Shown here piece after piece: positions 10,274 to 19,653 of a DNA stretch of 64,000 nucleotides (within the stretch, counting starts at the first letter, position 1; the number at the start of each line of letters is the position of its first letter). Both the position numbers and the translations under genes were made by a program. Location of the stretch: positions 1 through 64,000 of the forward strand of contig NZ_JANUEM010000016.1 of the NCBI RefSeq assembly GCF_024809855.1. The letters run 5' to 3'. Origin of the DNA: Rheinheimera pacifica (lineage in GTDB: Bacteria > Pseudomonadota > Gammaproteobacteria > Enterobacterales > Alteromonadaceae). The notes below the pieces were generated by a model, which was given only the letters and a program-made list of their open reading frames with translations, had not been told where the DNA came from and searched no databases.

Positions 10274-12811
10274 TTACGCTGAGCTTACCGGCTTAATAGT
10301 TTTAGCTGATAATGTTTTGGTAAAGTCCTGTGCTGGCCGTGGTGGTGACACCAGATAACCCTGGCCTTTATCACAGCCTGCCTGCAGCAGAAAATCCAGC
10401 TGTTGCTGATGTTCAATACCTTCGGCAATAACATCAAGCCCTAGCGCTTTCCCCATAGCAATAATAGCGCTGGCAATTTGGCAGGCACTGATATTGCCCG
10501 GCAGATCCTGCACAAAGCTTTGATCAATTTTTAGCGTATCAATTGGCAAGCGTCGCAGGTATGACAGCGAAGAATAACCGGTGCCAAAGTCGTCTATAGA
10601 TAATTTAAACCCCAGTGCTTTGAGTTGGGTTAGTTGATTCAGCGTTTGTTCTGCCTGCTCCGGGATCAGGCAGCTTTCAGTCAGTTCAAGTTCAATCAGC
10701 TGTGGGGCTATAGCTGCCAGTTGTACTATCCGATGTAGCCGCGTAACAAAGTCTGTATCTGCCAGTTGTAGCGCCGAAACATTTACCGACACGGGAATGG
10801 CAAAATCTTGCCATTGCTGCAGCTGCAGGCATACCCGTTGCAGTACCTGTTCGCCCAGTGCGCTAATTAAACCGAGCTTTTCTGCCAGCGGAATAAATAA
10901 TGCCGGCGATACGGTACCAAGCTCAGAGTGTTGCCAGCGTACTAAGGCTTCAAACCCCACCAGTTTTTTTGTTGTCAGTTCAAATTTGGGCTGGTAATGC
11001 ACATCCAGTTGCTGTAACCGCAGTGCTTCGCGCAATGCCTGCTCCAGTTTGAGTTCATCTGCATTTTGCTGCCCGGCGCTGGCCTGATAAAAACAATACT
11101 GATTACGCCCGCCGCTTTTCGCCTGATACATGGCGACATCGGCATGTTTTACCAGTTGCTCTGCCGTGCAGCCATCTTGTGGGTATACTGCAATGCCAAT
11201 GCTGGTGGTAAGAAAAAACTCCTGGCCAAGTAAACGTACTGGTTTTTCTATTTGGCAGATCATGCGTTTCGCTAGGTGTTCTACTGTTGAAGCATCGGTT
11301 ACCTCGGGCAGTAAAATAGTAAATTCATCACCGCCGAGCCTGGCAACCGATTCGCCTTCACGTACAGTTGCGCTTATCCGGCTGGCCACTTCTTTTAATG
11401 CCTGATCGCCAGCCTGATGGCCCAAAGTGTCATTAATACGTTTGAATAAATCCAGATCCAGAAACAGCACCGCAAGTTTATGCTTATGCCGGTGCGCGTT
11501 AGCTAAGCTCAGCTGTAGCCGGTCAAGAAACATACGCCGGTTAGCCAAACCAGTTAGCTCATCAATATAAGCCAACTGGTGAATTTTTTGCTCTTGCTGT
11601 TTGCGCTCAGTAATATCGCTGAAAATAGCGGCAAACTGGCTTATTTGTTGTTCTTCATTACGAATGGCGGTGATGGTAAGCCACTGCGGGTATTGTTCAC
11701 CGTTTTTACGCTTGTTCCAGATCTCGCCTTGCCAGCGCCCTTGTTGTAATAACACCTGCCACATGCTGCGGTAAAAGTCTGGCTGATGCCTGCCAGAGCT
11801 TAACAAACGGGGGCTGTTGCCAACAACATCCTGCATGCTGTAGCCGGTGATATGGCAAAAGCTGGGGTTTACCGACTGAATAATACCGTCTTTATCGGTG
11901 ATCATAATGCCATCTAGCGAGGCATCAATCACTTTGTGTGCCAGGCGTAAATAATCGGCAGAGGTACGCAGTGCTACATCGCGCGCCAGCAGTGCGGTTC
12001 TTAGCTGGTCTACATAGGCGTATTCAACATTACGCAAAATGTCGTTAAAAGATAATAAGCCAATCAGCAATGTATCGTTGTGTACTGCAATATGTCGCAG
12101 CTGATTATCTGTAAGCAGTTTTACCGCCTGCAATAGCGTGGCCGTAGAGGCGATGCTCAGCAGCGGTGTTGTTGCCAGCTCGCCAACAGCGATACAATTG
12201 CTTTGCTGCGCCAGAAAATGAATCAGATCCTGCTCAGTAACAATACCATTGCGGCCATCATCAAACCGTACGATAGCGGCTTCGGTATTCAGCTGTTGCA
12301 TTTGCTGTACTGCTTGCGCCAGCGGCATGGTTGCATTTAGTTGTAGTGGTGTAGCTGTAATACAGGAACTGACATCACGGAACTGCAGATAAAATTCAAT
12401 TTTTTGCTGCCGGACGATATCACTCTGAGTTAGCAGGCCAACGGCCTCGCCGTGCTTATTAACCACCAGTAAGCGGCGGATACCATGCTGCAGCATAGTG
12501 CTGGCGGCACTGCTAAGCCTGCTACTATCAGTTATGCTGCGCACAGGCGAGCTCATTACTTGCGTCAGTGGCGTATCTGCTGCTTCCGGGCGGCTGAAAT
12601 CCAGTTTTCTGGCATCGGCTGCTGTCCAGATACCACACACTTTACCATCGGGCACAGCGGTGATCAGAATACAGCTGATAGCATGCTGGCGCATCAGCTT
12701 TGCAGCCTCCCGCACGGTTTGTGTGCTGTTACAGCAAACAGGCTTTTTCAGCAGGACAGAAGCAATGATCGGATCGTTATCCTGGTCTTGGGCGTGTGAA
12801 ACAACAGACAT
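10274..12811 (-). CDS. CBS-PAS-GGDEF-EAL cyclic-di-GMP enzyme
   Basis: 845 aa from MSVVSHAQ; this ATG has AGG about 9 bases upstream, and the 18 extra codons before it look non-coding. Order: four CBS repeats (about 10-270), PAS domain (about 290-400, ASLDGIMITDKDG), GGDEF (about 420-580) and EAL (about 590-840). GGDEF is intact (RLGGDEF), so diguanylate cyclase activity is possible; the inhibitory I-site RxxD is changed to REGE. EAL is intact (GFEALVRW, VNVSALQL, IDDFGTGYSS, KIDQSF, AEGIEH), so phosphodiesterase activity is likely. No membrane segments: a cytoplasmic sensor, with CBS domains suggesting adenine nucleotide input. Confidence 0.92.
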   Translation of the reverse strand: MSVVSHAQDQDNDPIIASVLLKKPVCCNSTQTVREAAKLMRQHAISCILITAVPDGKVCGIWTAADARKLDFSRPEAADTPLTQVMSSPVRSITDSSRLSSAASTMLQHGIRRLLVVNKHGEAVGLLTQSDIVRQQKIEFYLQFRDVSSCITATPLQLNATMPLAQAVQQMQQLNTEAAIVRFDDGRNGIVTEQDLIHFLAQQSNCIAVGELATTPLLSIASTATLLQAVKLLTDNQLRHIAVHNDTLLIGLLSFNDILRNVEYAYVDQLRTALLARDVALRTSADYLRLAHKVIDASLDGIMITDKDGIIQSVNPSFCHITGYSMQDVVGNSPRLLSSGRHQPDFYRSMWQVLLQQGRWQGEIWNKRKNGEQYPQWLTITAIRNEEQQISQFAAIFSDITERKQQEQKIHQLAYIDELTGLANRRMFLDRLQLSLANAHRHKHKLAVLFLDLDLFKRINDTLGHQAGDQALKEVASRISATVREGESVARLGGDEFTILLPEVTDASTVEHLAKRMICQIEKPVRLLGQEFFLTTSIGIAVYPQDGCTAEQLVKHADVAMYQAKSGGRNQYCFYQASAGQQNADELKLEQALREALRLQQLDVHYQPKFELTTKKLVGFEALVRWQHSELGTVSPALFIPLAEKLGLISALGEQVLQRVCLQLQQWQDFAIPVSVNVSALQLADTDFVTRLHRIVQLAAIAPQLIELELTESCLIPEQAEQTLNQLTQLKALGFKLSIDDFGTGYSSLSYLRRLPIDTLKIDQSFVQDLPGNISACQIASAIIAMGKALGLDVIAEGIEHQQQLDFLLQAGCDKGQGYLVSPPRPAQDFTKTLSAKTIKPVSSA

Positions 12812-12910
12812 AAAGCAACCTGCAAAGTATGGCGGACAAAGACGGCACTTTATCGTAGTTCGCACTAAGCGGTATTGCGTCAGATCAAGCGGGGGATTTA
12901 AGCTTACTGG

Positions 12911-13744
12911 CTAAGAAACGGGCTGACACAACTGGCGTAACACCGTAAGTGAGGCAGATGTCTGATTTTTTCCGTAGGCCAGCCCCAACTGGCGCTCAAG
13001 TTTCAGCTGGGCGATAGGGCGTAGTACTATGTCCTGGCGCTGTAGCAAAGTGTCAAAGTTTGGCACCAAAGCACAGCCAACACCGGCAGAAACCAGGCCC
13101 AGTGCATACTCAATGGTTTGAATATCGGCACGTACATCGGCTTTGATACCGCGGCGAACCAGCTCGGGGTACAGTGTATTCCAGGCATCGCACGGAGTAC
13201 GTTTGATCAGTGGCAGTTGTTCAAAATCGGCCAAATGCACTTCCGCCTGTAAACTAAGTGGGGTACCGGGAGGCATTGCCAGCAAATAGCTGTCATGCCA
13301 GAACGGCTGAAATGCTTCACCGGCTTTTAGCAGTTGCGGGGTAATAATACGGGCGTCACAGTGTTCATCAGGCTCTACCAAATGCAACTCCAGCCCCTGC
13401 ACATTATTGCTGAATTCGCGTAACAGCTGGCTCATGCGCTCGACACCTAAAGCACGAATTAAACCAAGGCGGAATTTTACCCGCGCCACCGGTTGGCTGA
13501 ATGACGCTTTAAGCGACTGCAACTGGCTTAGCAAACGCCCGGCATGGCCATAGAGTTTTTCGCCATCTTCCGTTGGTGTTACGCCTTTAGGTAACCGGAC
13601 AAACAGTGTAACCCCCAGCTCTTGTTCCAACTGGCGCAAGGCAGCAGAAAGCGAAGGCTGTGCCACGCAGCACAGGCGGGCAGCAGCACTAACACTGCCT
13701 TGCTCGTACACCGCAACAAAGTAACTGAGTTGGCGGATATCCAT
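12911..13744 (-). CDS. LysR-family transcriptional regulator, probable regulator of the gcdH cluster
   Basis: 277 aa. The N-terminal winged helix-turn-helix is typical (MDIRQLSYFVAVYEQGSVSAAAR, then QPSLSAALRQLEQELG), followed by a co-inducer-binding domain. It is divergent from gcdH across 109 bases, the usual layout for a LysR regulator and its target; GcdR proteins beside gcdH are known in other proteobacteria. A T-N11-A palindrome overlaps its own start codon, suggesting autoregulation. Ligand is probably a glutarate or glutaryl-CoA related compound (inference). Confidence 0.88.
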   Translation of the reverse strand: MDIRQLSYFVAVYEQGSVSAAARLCCVAQPSLSAALRQLEQELGVTLFVRLPKGVTPTEDGEKLYGHAGRLLSQLQSLKASFSQPVARVKFRLGLIRALGVERMSQLLREFSNNVQGLELHLVEPDEHCDARIITPQLLKAGEAFQPFWHDSYLLAMPPGTPLSLQAEVHLADFEQLPLIKRTPCDAWNTLYPELVRRGIKADVRADIQTIEYALGLVSAGVGCALVPNFDTLLQRQDIVLRPIAQLKLERQLGLAYGKNQTSASLTVLRQLCQPVS

Positions 13745-13756
13745 AGTTTTAAACTA
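13744..13756. promoter_or_regulatory. LysR-type T-N11-A palindrome
   Basis: ATAGTTT-T-AAACTAT is a perfect 7-bp inverted repeat around one base (13743-13757) and fits the T-N11-A rule for LysR regulators. It overlaps the ATG of the LysR gene and faces gcdH. The octamer ACTATACC partly recurs about 35 bases on (CTATACC), a possible second site. Confidence 0.5.
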
Positions 13757-13853
13757 TACCTGATACAGAATTATTATATTTTAACTCTATACCAAAGCAG
13801 GCTAATCTGGCCATAACAAAAATTATTTCGCTGGTTTTATTGAGGAATTTGCT

Positions 13854-15032
13854 ATGACACGTGCACATTTTGACTGGCAGGACCCATTCGCATTTAGCAA
13901 CATGTTGACAGAAGAAGAGCGGATGATCCGCGATACCGCTCATCAGTATTGTCAGGAAAAGCTGCAGACACGTGTGTTAATGGCCAACCGCGAAGAGCAT
14001 TTTCACCGTGAAATTATGACTGAACTCGGCGCGCTGGGTTTGCTTGGCGCTACCTTGCCGGAAAAATACGGCTGCTCAGCAGTTAATTATGTCTGTTATG
14101 GCCTGGTGGCCCGTGAAGTAGAGCGGGTAGACAGTGGTTATCGCAGTGCAATGAGTGTGCAATCGTCTTTGGTCATGCACCCCATTCACGAGTACGGCAG
14201 CGAAGCACAGCGGCAAAAATACCTGCCTAAATTAGCCAGTGGTGAGTGGGTTGGCTGTTTTGGTTTAACTGAGCCGGATGCAGGTTCAGATCCGGCTGGT
14301 ATGCGAACCACAGCGAAAAAGACCGCCGCTGGTTATGTGTTAAACGGCAGTAAGATGTGGATCACCAATTCACCCATTGCCGATGTATTTGTGGTGTGGG
14401 CCAAACTGGACGGTGATATTCGTGGTTTTGTGCTGGAAAAGGGTATGAAAGGATTAACAGCGCCAAAAATTGAAGGTAAGTTCTCATTACGTGCTTCAGT
14501 TACCGGCGAAATTGTAATGGATAATGTTGAGGTACCGGAAGATGCACTGCTGCCTAATGTCAGCGGCTTAAAAGGGCCCTTTGGCTGCTTAAATAAAGCC
14601 CGCTACGGCATAGCCTGGGGCGCGCTGGGGGCGGCAGAGTTTTGCTGGCATGCAGCCAGACAGTATACGCTTGACCGCAATCAGTTTGGCCGGCCGCTGG
14701 CAGCAAACCAGCTTATTCAGAAAAAGCTGGCTGATATGCAAACTGAGATCAGCATTGGTTTGTTGTCGTGCTTACAAGCCGGGCGGCTGATGGATCAGAA
14801 TTTACTGGCACCGGAGACGATCTCGCTGATTAAACGCAATTCTTGTGGTAAAGCACTGGATATTGCCCGTGTAGCGCGTGATATGCACGGCGGTAACGGT
14901 ATCGCCGACGAGTTCCATGTAATCCGTCATGTGATGAACCTTGAAGCAGTAAACACCTATGAAGGTACCCATGATGTACATGCGCTGATTTTAGGCCGGG
15001 CGCAAACTGGCTTACAGGCGTTTAGCGGCTAA
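13854..15032 (+). CDS. gcdH: Glutaryl-CoA dehydrogenase
   Basis: FAD-dependent oxidative decarboxylation of glutaryl-CoA to crotonyl-CoA in lysine, hydroxylysine and tryptophan breakdown. 392 aa. Family marks: [12 protein letters not shown] (FAD/substrate loop), [17 protein letters not shown] and the GcdH-specific C-terminal block [21 protein letters not shown] with the catalytic Glu in YEGTHD. GAGG lies 10 bases before the ATG. First gene of a cluster with a fused E1 dehydrogenase and an acyltransferase. Confidence 0.95.
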   Translation: MTRAHFDWQDPFAFSNMLTEEERMIRDTAHQYCQEKLQTRVLMANREEHFHREIMTELGALGLLGATLPEKYGCSAVNYVCYGLVAREVERVDSGYRSAMSVQSSLVMHPIHEYGSEAQRQKYLPKLASGEWVGCFGLTEPDAGSDPAGMRTTAKKTAAGYVLNGSKMWITNSPIADVFVVWAKLDGDIRGFVLEKGMKGLTAPKIEGKFSLRASVTGEIVMDNVEVPEDALLPNVSGLKGPFGCLNKARYGIAWGALGAAEFCWHAARQYTLDRNQFGRPLAANQLIQKKLADMQTEISIGLLSCLQAGRLMDQNLLAPETISLIKRNSCGKALDIARVARDMHGGNGIADEFHVIRHVMNLEAVNTYEGTHDVHALILGRAQTGLQAFSG

Positions 15033-15067
15033 CAAGCCTGACATTTTACTTAAGTGGAGTCAGCCTG

Positions 15068-17278
15068 ATGTCAGAAGCCGTGCATCCCTGGGTTAATGAA
15101 TACCGTCAAAGGTTAGGTAGCGGCAAATTGCCGGTACATAGCAGTTGCCACAGCATTGAATTTGCAGCACTGTATCAGCTGTGGCACAGCCAGCTTTGCA
15201 GCCGGTTGCTGGACTTACAATCACGCCTGTTACAAGCCAAAGGCCAGAGCTTTTATACCATTGGCAGTGCGGGTCACGAAGGTAACGCTGCGGTAGCCGC
15301 AGCGTTACGTGTTACCGATCCGGCGTTTTTGCACTACCGCAGCGGCGCCTTTTTTATCGAACGCAGCAAGCAATTGCCGGGCAGTACGCCACTGTACGAT
15401 ATGTTGCTGTCATTTTGCGCCAGCAGTGACGATCCAATATCTGGCGGCAGGCACAAGGTACTGGGCAGCCTGGCGCTGAATATTCCACCGCAAACCAGCA
15501 CCATAGCGTCACAGCTACCTAAAGCGGTAGGCGCTGCTTTTGCCATAGACTTAACCCGGCGGTTGGGGCTAAACGGCCAGTGGCCACAGGATGCTATAGC
15601 GCTGTGTAGTTTTGGTGATGCCTCAGCAAACCATTCCACGGCACAAGGCGCAATTAATTCAGCCTGCTGGGCCGCTTATCAGCAAGTGCCGTTGCCGGTA
15701 CTGTTTTTGTGCGAAGATAATGGCCTGGGTATTTCTACGCCGACACCCAGTGGCTGGATAGAGCAGGATTTAGCCGACAGGCCCGCATTAAAGTACTTTG
15801 CTGCCGACAGCCGCGATTTGGCACAAACCTATGCCGTGGCTAAACGTGCAGCCGACTATGTACGTACTAAACGTAAGCCCGCAGTACTGCATTTATCTAC
15901 TGTGCGCTTGTTTGGCCACGCCGGAGCAGATGCTGAAGCTGCCTATCGTACCAAAGCTCAAATTGATGCCGGGTTGGAACTGGATCCTTTATTAAGCAGC
16001 AGTGCTGCGCTGCTAGCCAGCGGTAATATTACCTCTGAGCAATTACTAAGACAGCTGGACAGCCTGGTTGCACAAATTGCCCGGGTAGCAGAAGTTGCCA
16101 GCAGCCGGCCTAAACTGACGACAGCAGCCCAGGTTATGGCATCCATTGCGCCAGTGCGGCAGGCTTTGCCTGTGCCGCCGTTGCCTGCAGCTGAAGCACG
16201 CCAGCAATTGTTCGCTTTTGATCAGCATAACACCGGTAAAAAGCAGCATCTGGCCAAGTTATTAAACTGGGCGCTGCATGATGTGTTGGCGCAGTACTCT
16301 AATACTGTGGTTTTTGGCGAAGATGTTGGCAAAAAAGGCGGAGTTTACGGCGTAACGCAGCATTTAGTGCATGCCTTTGGCAGTAACCGGGTCATTAATA
16401 CATTGCTGGATGAGCAAAGTATTCTCGGGCTGGCAATTGGCCTGGCGCAACAGGGCTTTATTGCCATTCCGGAAATTCAGTTTTTAGCTTACGTACACAA
16501 TGCTGAAGATCAGATCCGCGGCGAAGCGGCCACTTTGCCGTTTTTCTCCAATGGCCAGTATCACAATGCCATGGTGATCCGGATAGCTGGTTTGGCTTAT
16601 CAGCGGGGTTTTGGCGGCCATTTTCATAATGACAACTCTTTTGCAGTATTTCGCGATATACCTGGCGTAGTTTTACTGTGTCCGTCTAACGGCCATGATG
16701 CCGCCTTGCTGCTGCGCCAGGCAGTACAGCTGGCACATCAGCAAAAGCGTCTGGTAATACTGCTAGAACCTATAGCGCTGTATATGACACGTGATTTAAT
16801 CACTGCCGGGGATGGTTTATGGCTCAGTGATTATCCGCCGCCTGATACGCCATTGCCTGAGTTAGGTGAACCTGCCATCTTTGGTAATGGCGAACAACTG
16901 GCCATTATCAGTTATGGTAATGGCTATTATTTAAGCCGCCAGGCAGAGCAGATACTAAATGCCCGTGGTGTACGGTTACGCGTACTTGATTTGCGCACTC
17001 TGGTGCCGCTGCATATTGATTTAATTATCAAAGCATTAGCAAGTTGTCGCAAGGTATTGATTGTAGATGAGTGCCGCCGTCGGGGTTCACTCAGTGAAGA
17101 GCTGTTTACAGCGCTGCATGAAGCCAGGCCAGGATATTTTCAGCTTAGCCGTTTATGTGCACAAGACAGCTTTATCCCATTAGGTGCGGCAGCTTATACG
17201 GTATTACCATCGGCACAGCAAATTATTGACCAGGCACTTCAGTTACTGGGTGAAACCGCGGCGGAGGGTGTGCAATGA
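15068..17278 (+). CDS. Fused alpha-beta E1 component of a thiamine-dependent 2-oxoacid dehydrogenase
   Basis: 736 aa. Residues 1-360 resemble E1-alpha, with the TPP signature GDASANHS...CEDNG around 180-220; residues 390-730 resemble E1-beta, opening with VVFGEDVGKKGGVYGVT and containing PSNGHDAA and a transketolase C-domain (VLDLRTLVPL, VDECRR). Alpha and beta are separate proteins in ordinary branched-chain complexes. No E2 or E3 gene is nearby. Placed after gcdH and overlapping the next gene by 4 bases, it may act on 2-oxoadipate or a similar acid that leads to glutaryl-CoA (inference). Confidence 0.88.
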   Translation: MSEAVHPWVNEYRQRLGSGKLPVHSSCHSIEFAALYQLWHSQLCSRLLDLQSRLLQAKGQSFYTIGSAGHEGNAAVAAALRVTDPAFLHYRSGAFFIERSKQLPGSTPLYDMLLSFCASSDDPISGGRHKVLGSLALNIPPQTSTIASQLPKAVGAAFAIDLTRRLGLNGQWPQDAIALCSFGDASANHSTAQGAINSACWAAYQQVPLPVLFLCEDNGLGISTPTPSGWIEQDLADRPALKYFAADSRDLAQTYAVAKRAADYVRTKRKPAVLHLSTVRLFGHAGADAEAAYRTKAQIDAGLELDPLLSSSAALLASGNITSEQLLRQLDSLVAQIARVAEVASSRPKLTTAAQVMASIAPVRQALPVPPLPAAEARQQLFAFDQHNTGKKQHLAKLLNWALHDVLAQYSNTVVFGEDVGKKGGVYGVTQHLVHAFGSNRVINTLLDEQSILGLAIGLAQQGFIAIPEIQFLAYVHNAEDQIRGEAATLPFFSNGQYHNAMVIRIAGLAYQRGFGGHFHNDNSFAVFRDIPGVVLLCPSNGHDAALLLRQAVQLAHQQKRLVILLEPIALYMTRDLITAGDGLWLSDYPPPDTPLPELGEPAIFGNGEQLAIISYGNGYYLSRQAEQILNARGVRLRVLDLRTLVPLHIDLIIKALASCRKVLIVDECRRRGSLSEELFTALHEARPGYFQLSRLCAQDSFIPLGAAAYTVLPSAQQIIDQALQLLGETAAEGVQ

Positions 17279-18294
17279 AAAAAAGAGCCTTAGTGGTATG
17301 CCCCGGCCGCGGTACTTATAACAAAGCCGAGCTTGGTTATATCAGCCAACACAATAAAACAAAAACTATACTGGCGCAGTTTGACCAGATCAGATCCGGG
17401 ATGGGTTTAGCAACGGTAAGTGGGTTAGATCAGCAAGCTGCTTTTAGCCGCAGTCTGCATTTAAAAGCTGATAATGCCGCCGCGTTAATTTATGCGGCAG
17501 GTGTTTGTGATTACCACAGTATTAACGCTAACCATTTTGATGTAGTAGCAGTTACCGGTAATTCTATGGGGTGGTATACCGCTCTGGGCTGTGCCGGTGT
17601 ACTGACACCAGCAAGCGGCATGCAACTGGTAACCGATATGGCGCAATTAACCGCAGATGGTGCCGGTGCGCAATTTATTTACCCGGTTATTGATGACAAC
17701 TGGCAACCCGATATTAACCGCATGGCATTGGTGCAGCAGCAACTGGCCATACATAGCAATGCGTTATTTATGTCTATTGTGTATGGTGGCTATGCGGTAG
17801 TAGCAGGAAGCGAACCGGCCGTAAAAGCGGCGATGGCGGCACTACCGCCCTGTGATGAGCGTTTTCCGTTGTTACTGGCAGGTCATGCCGCTTTTCATAC
17901 CGGTTTTATGCAAGCCGCCTCAGATAAGGCGTTGTCGCTGTGGCCAGCATCGCGCTTTAACCAGCCACAACTGCCATTGATAGACGGCCGCGGCCAGATC
18001 TGGCCCAATTTCGGCAGTGATTTAGCCGCATTGCAACGTTATACGCTGCAACATCAGGTTTGCCAGACATATCATTTCAGTAAAGCGTTACAGGTGGCAG
18101 TAAAAGAGTTTGCGCCACAGCATATTATTTTGTTGGGCCCTGGTGCCAGCTTAGGTGGTGCCGTAGCACAAAGCCTGATCGAGATTAACTGGCAGGGGAT
18201 AAGCTCAAAGCAGGATTTTATAGCCGCCCAGCAAAGTGAACAGCCTTACGTGTTAAGTATGGGAATGGCTGAGCAGCGCTTATTGCTTGGCTAG
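17275..18294 (+). CDS. FabD-like acyl-carrier-protein acyltransferase of unknown specificity
   Basis: 339 aa with the fold marks of malonyl-CoA:ACP transacylases: PGRG near the N-terminus, the nucleophile elbow as GNSMG (normally GHSLG) near residue 98 and the catalytic His in AAFHTGFM near 203. The Ser and His are kept but the His next to Ser is replaced by Asn. It starts inside the E1 stop codon (ATGA overlap) and belongs to the gcdH cluster, so the acyl group is probably not malonyl; glutaryl or another catabolic acyl-CoA is a guess. No acyl carrier protein gene is nearby. Confidence 0.82.
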   Translation: MKKRALVVCPGRGTYNKAELGYISQHNKTKTILAQFDQIRSGMGLATVSGLDQQAAFSRSLHLKADNAAALIYAAGVCDYHSINANHFDVVAVTGNSMGWYTALGCAGVLTPASGMQLVTDMAQLTADGAGAQFIYPVIDDNWQPDINRMALVQQQLAIHSNALFMSIVYGGYAVVAGSEPAVKAAMAALPPCDERFPLLLAGHAAFHTGFMQAASDKALSLWPASRFNQPQLPLIDGRGQIWPNFGSDLAALQRYTLQHQVCQTYHFSKALQVAVKEFAPQHIILLGPGASLGGAVAQSLIEINWQGISSKQDFIAAQQSEQPYVLSMGMAEQRLLLG

Positions 18295-18298
18295 TTTG

Positions 18299-19477
18299 CT
18301 AATAAGCGCTGGTAAGCTGATTTAATACCTCAAGTTTATGCCGGTAGCGCTGCTGATCATAAGCTGAAGGGGCACTACGTGTGGCTTTTAGCATATAACT
18401 GGCTGCTTGCTGGTTGTTTTGTATGGCGTAGTAGCTACGTGCTAAACCAAAATAGGCTTCATGGTTTTTACTATCCAGCGCTACAGCTTTTTCATAATGG
18501 GCAATGGCAGTGTCGTAACTTTGCCCTTTGTACGCTTCATTACCCAGCATCAGGTGGTAATACGGGTTAGTGCGCCGTTTCAGCATTACGCGCCTTTCCA
18601 GTGGTTCGGCTTTAGCTATTTCACCACGTTGGCGGTACAAATAGGCCAGATTAGCCAGCGTATTGGTGGAACCCGGATCCAGCATTAAACTTTGCTGGTA
18701 ACTACGCTCGGCCAGATCGTGCATATCGTTGGTACGATATAACACGCCAAGGTTTGACCAGCTTGGCGCAAAATAAGCGTCTGCCTCAATGGCTGCCTGA
18801 TAATAACGATAGGCCTGAGCATCATTACCTGCAGCATAAGCAACAGCGGCTTTATTATTATAAAACATCGCAACAATGCGATTGACACTAATAGCATGTT
18901 CAGGAAATTGTTGCTTCAGGCTGTATGGATCAAAATCAACCACAATGTCTTTTGCCAGTAATACAAAACCCGGCGCTCCTCTGAGCGCTCTGCCATGCTG
19001 CAAGCGCAGGTTAACGTGGCCATTAAGCCAGGTCTGGCTAAGTTCGCTGGTCCAGTATTCCGGGATCTGCACATCCTGAAATACCGCCGTCATGCCCAGT
19101 TCTTTTGCCATACTGTAGGTCAGTATCGACAAGCTCAGGCAGTTAGCGCGCCCGGCAGCTATGGTTTCACTGGCAGTTTTAGTTGCAGCATTGTCATAAA
19201 GTAAGCCGTCATGCGCATAAGATAAAATTAATTTCAGTACGCTGGTTGTGCGTTCTTCCATCGACTGGGTGGCGTTAATCAGCCGCGATAGTTCAAAGCG
19301 GGTTTGCTGCGGCAAGGCAAATATTTGCTCAGCTGTTTCAGGTTCAGTTACTTCGCCTTTAAGTTGGGGCGCAACCAGCAGTTGTTCTGGCGGAAACAAC
19401 ATAGCAGGCGCAGTTGACTGACAGCCGCTTAGCAGTGCTGTTATTACAATGGGGTATATAAACAGCGGTAACTTCAT
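18299..19477 (-). CDS. TPR lipoprotein with transglutaminase-like domain
   Basis: 392 aa from MKLPLFIYP, chosen because it begins a lipoprotein signal with lipobox LLSGC; the 99 upstream in-frame codons are not protein-like. Residues about 90-210 look like a transglutaminase/papain-like domain with a possible triad Cys (GRANCLSLS), His (NGHVNLRL) and Asp (VVDFDP). From about 220 on there are four to five TPR repeats (YYQAAIEADAYFAPSWSNLG and so on). Probably a periplasm-facing envelope protein. It converges with the gcdH cluster, its stop lying 4 bases beyond. Confidence 0.85.
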   Translation of the reverse strand: MKLPLFIYPIVITALLSGCQSTAPAMLFPPEQLLVAPQLKGEVTEPETAEQIFALPQQTRFELSRLINATQSMEERTTSVLKLILSYAHDGLLYDNAATKTASETIAAGRANCLSLSILTYSMAKELGMTAVFQDVQIPEYWTSELSQTWLNGHVNLRLQHGRALRGAPGFVLLAKDIVVDFDPYSLKQQFPEHAISVNRIVAMFYNNKAAVAYAAGNDAQAYRYYQAAIEADAYFAPSWSNLGVLYRTNDMHDLAERSYQQSLMLDPGSTNTLANLAYLYRQRGEIAKAEPLERRVMLKRRTNPYYHLMLGNEAYKGQSYDTAIAHYEKAVALDSKNHEAYFGLARSYYAIQNNQQAASYMLKATRSAPSAYDQQRYRHKLEVLNQLTSAY

Positions 19478-19653
19478 AAACCACCCTGCCTGATTGCCAC
19501 AGGGTAAATATAGTTCAGGCGTGCCAAAATACCGCAGTTGTTTTGTAACAAAGTACGATGACAACAGGCATGAAAGCTTTACATAAAGTTGCTCCATTGC
19601 CGGATATAAAGTACAAAGGTGCGATAACACACTCTGCGGGGAAAATCTGAACA

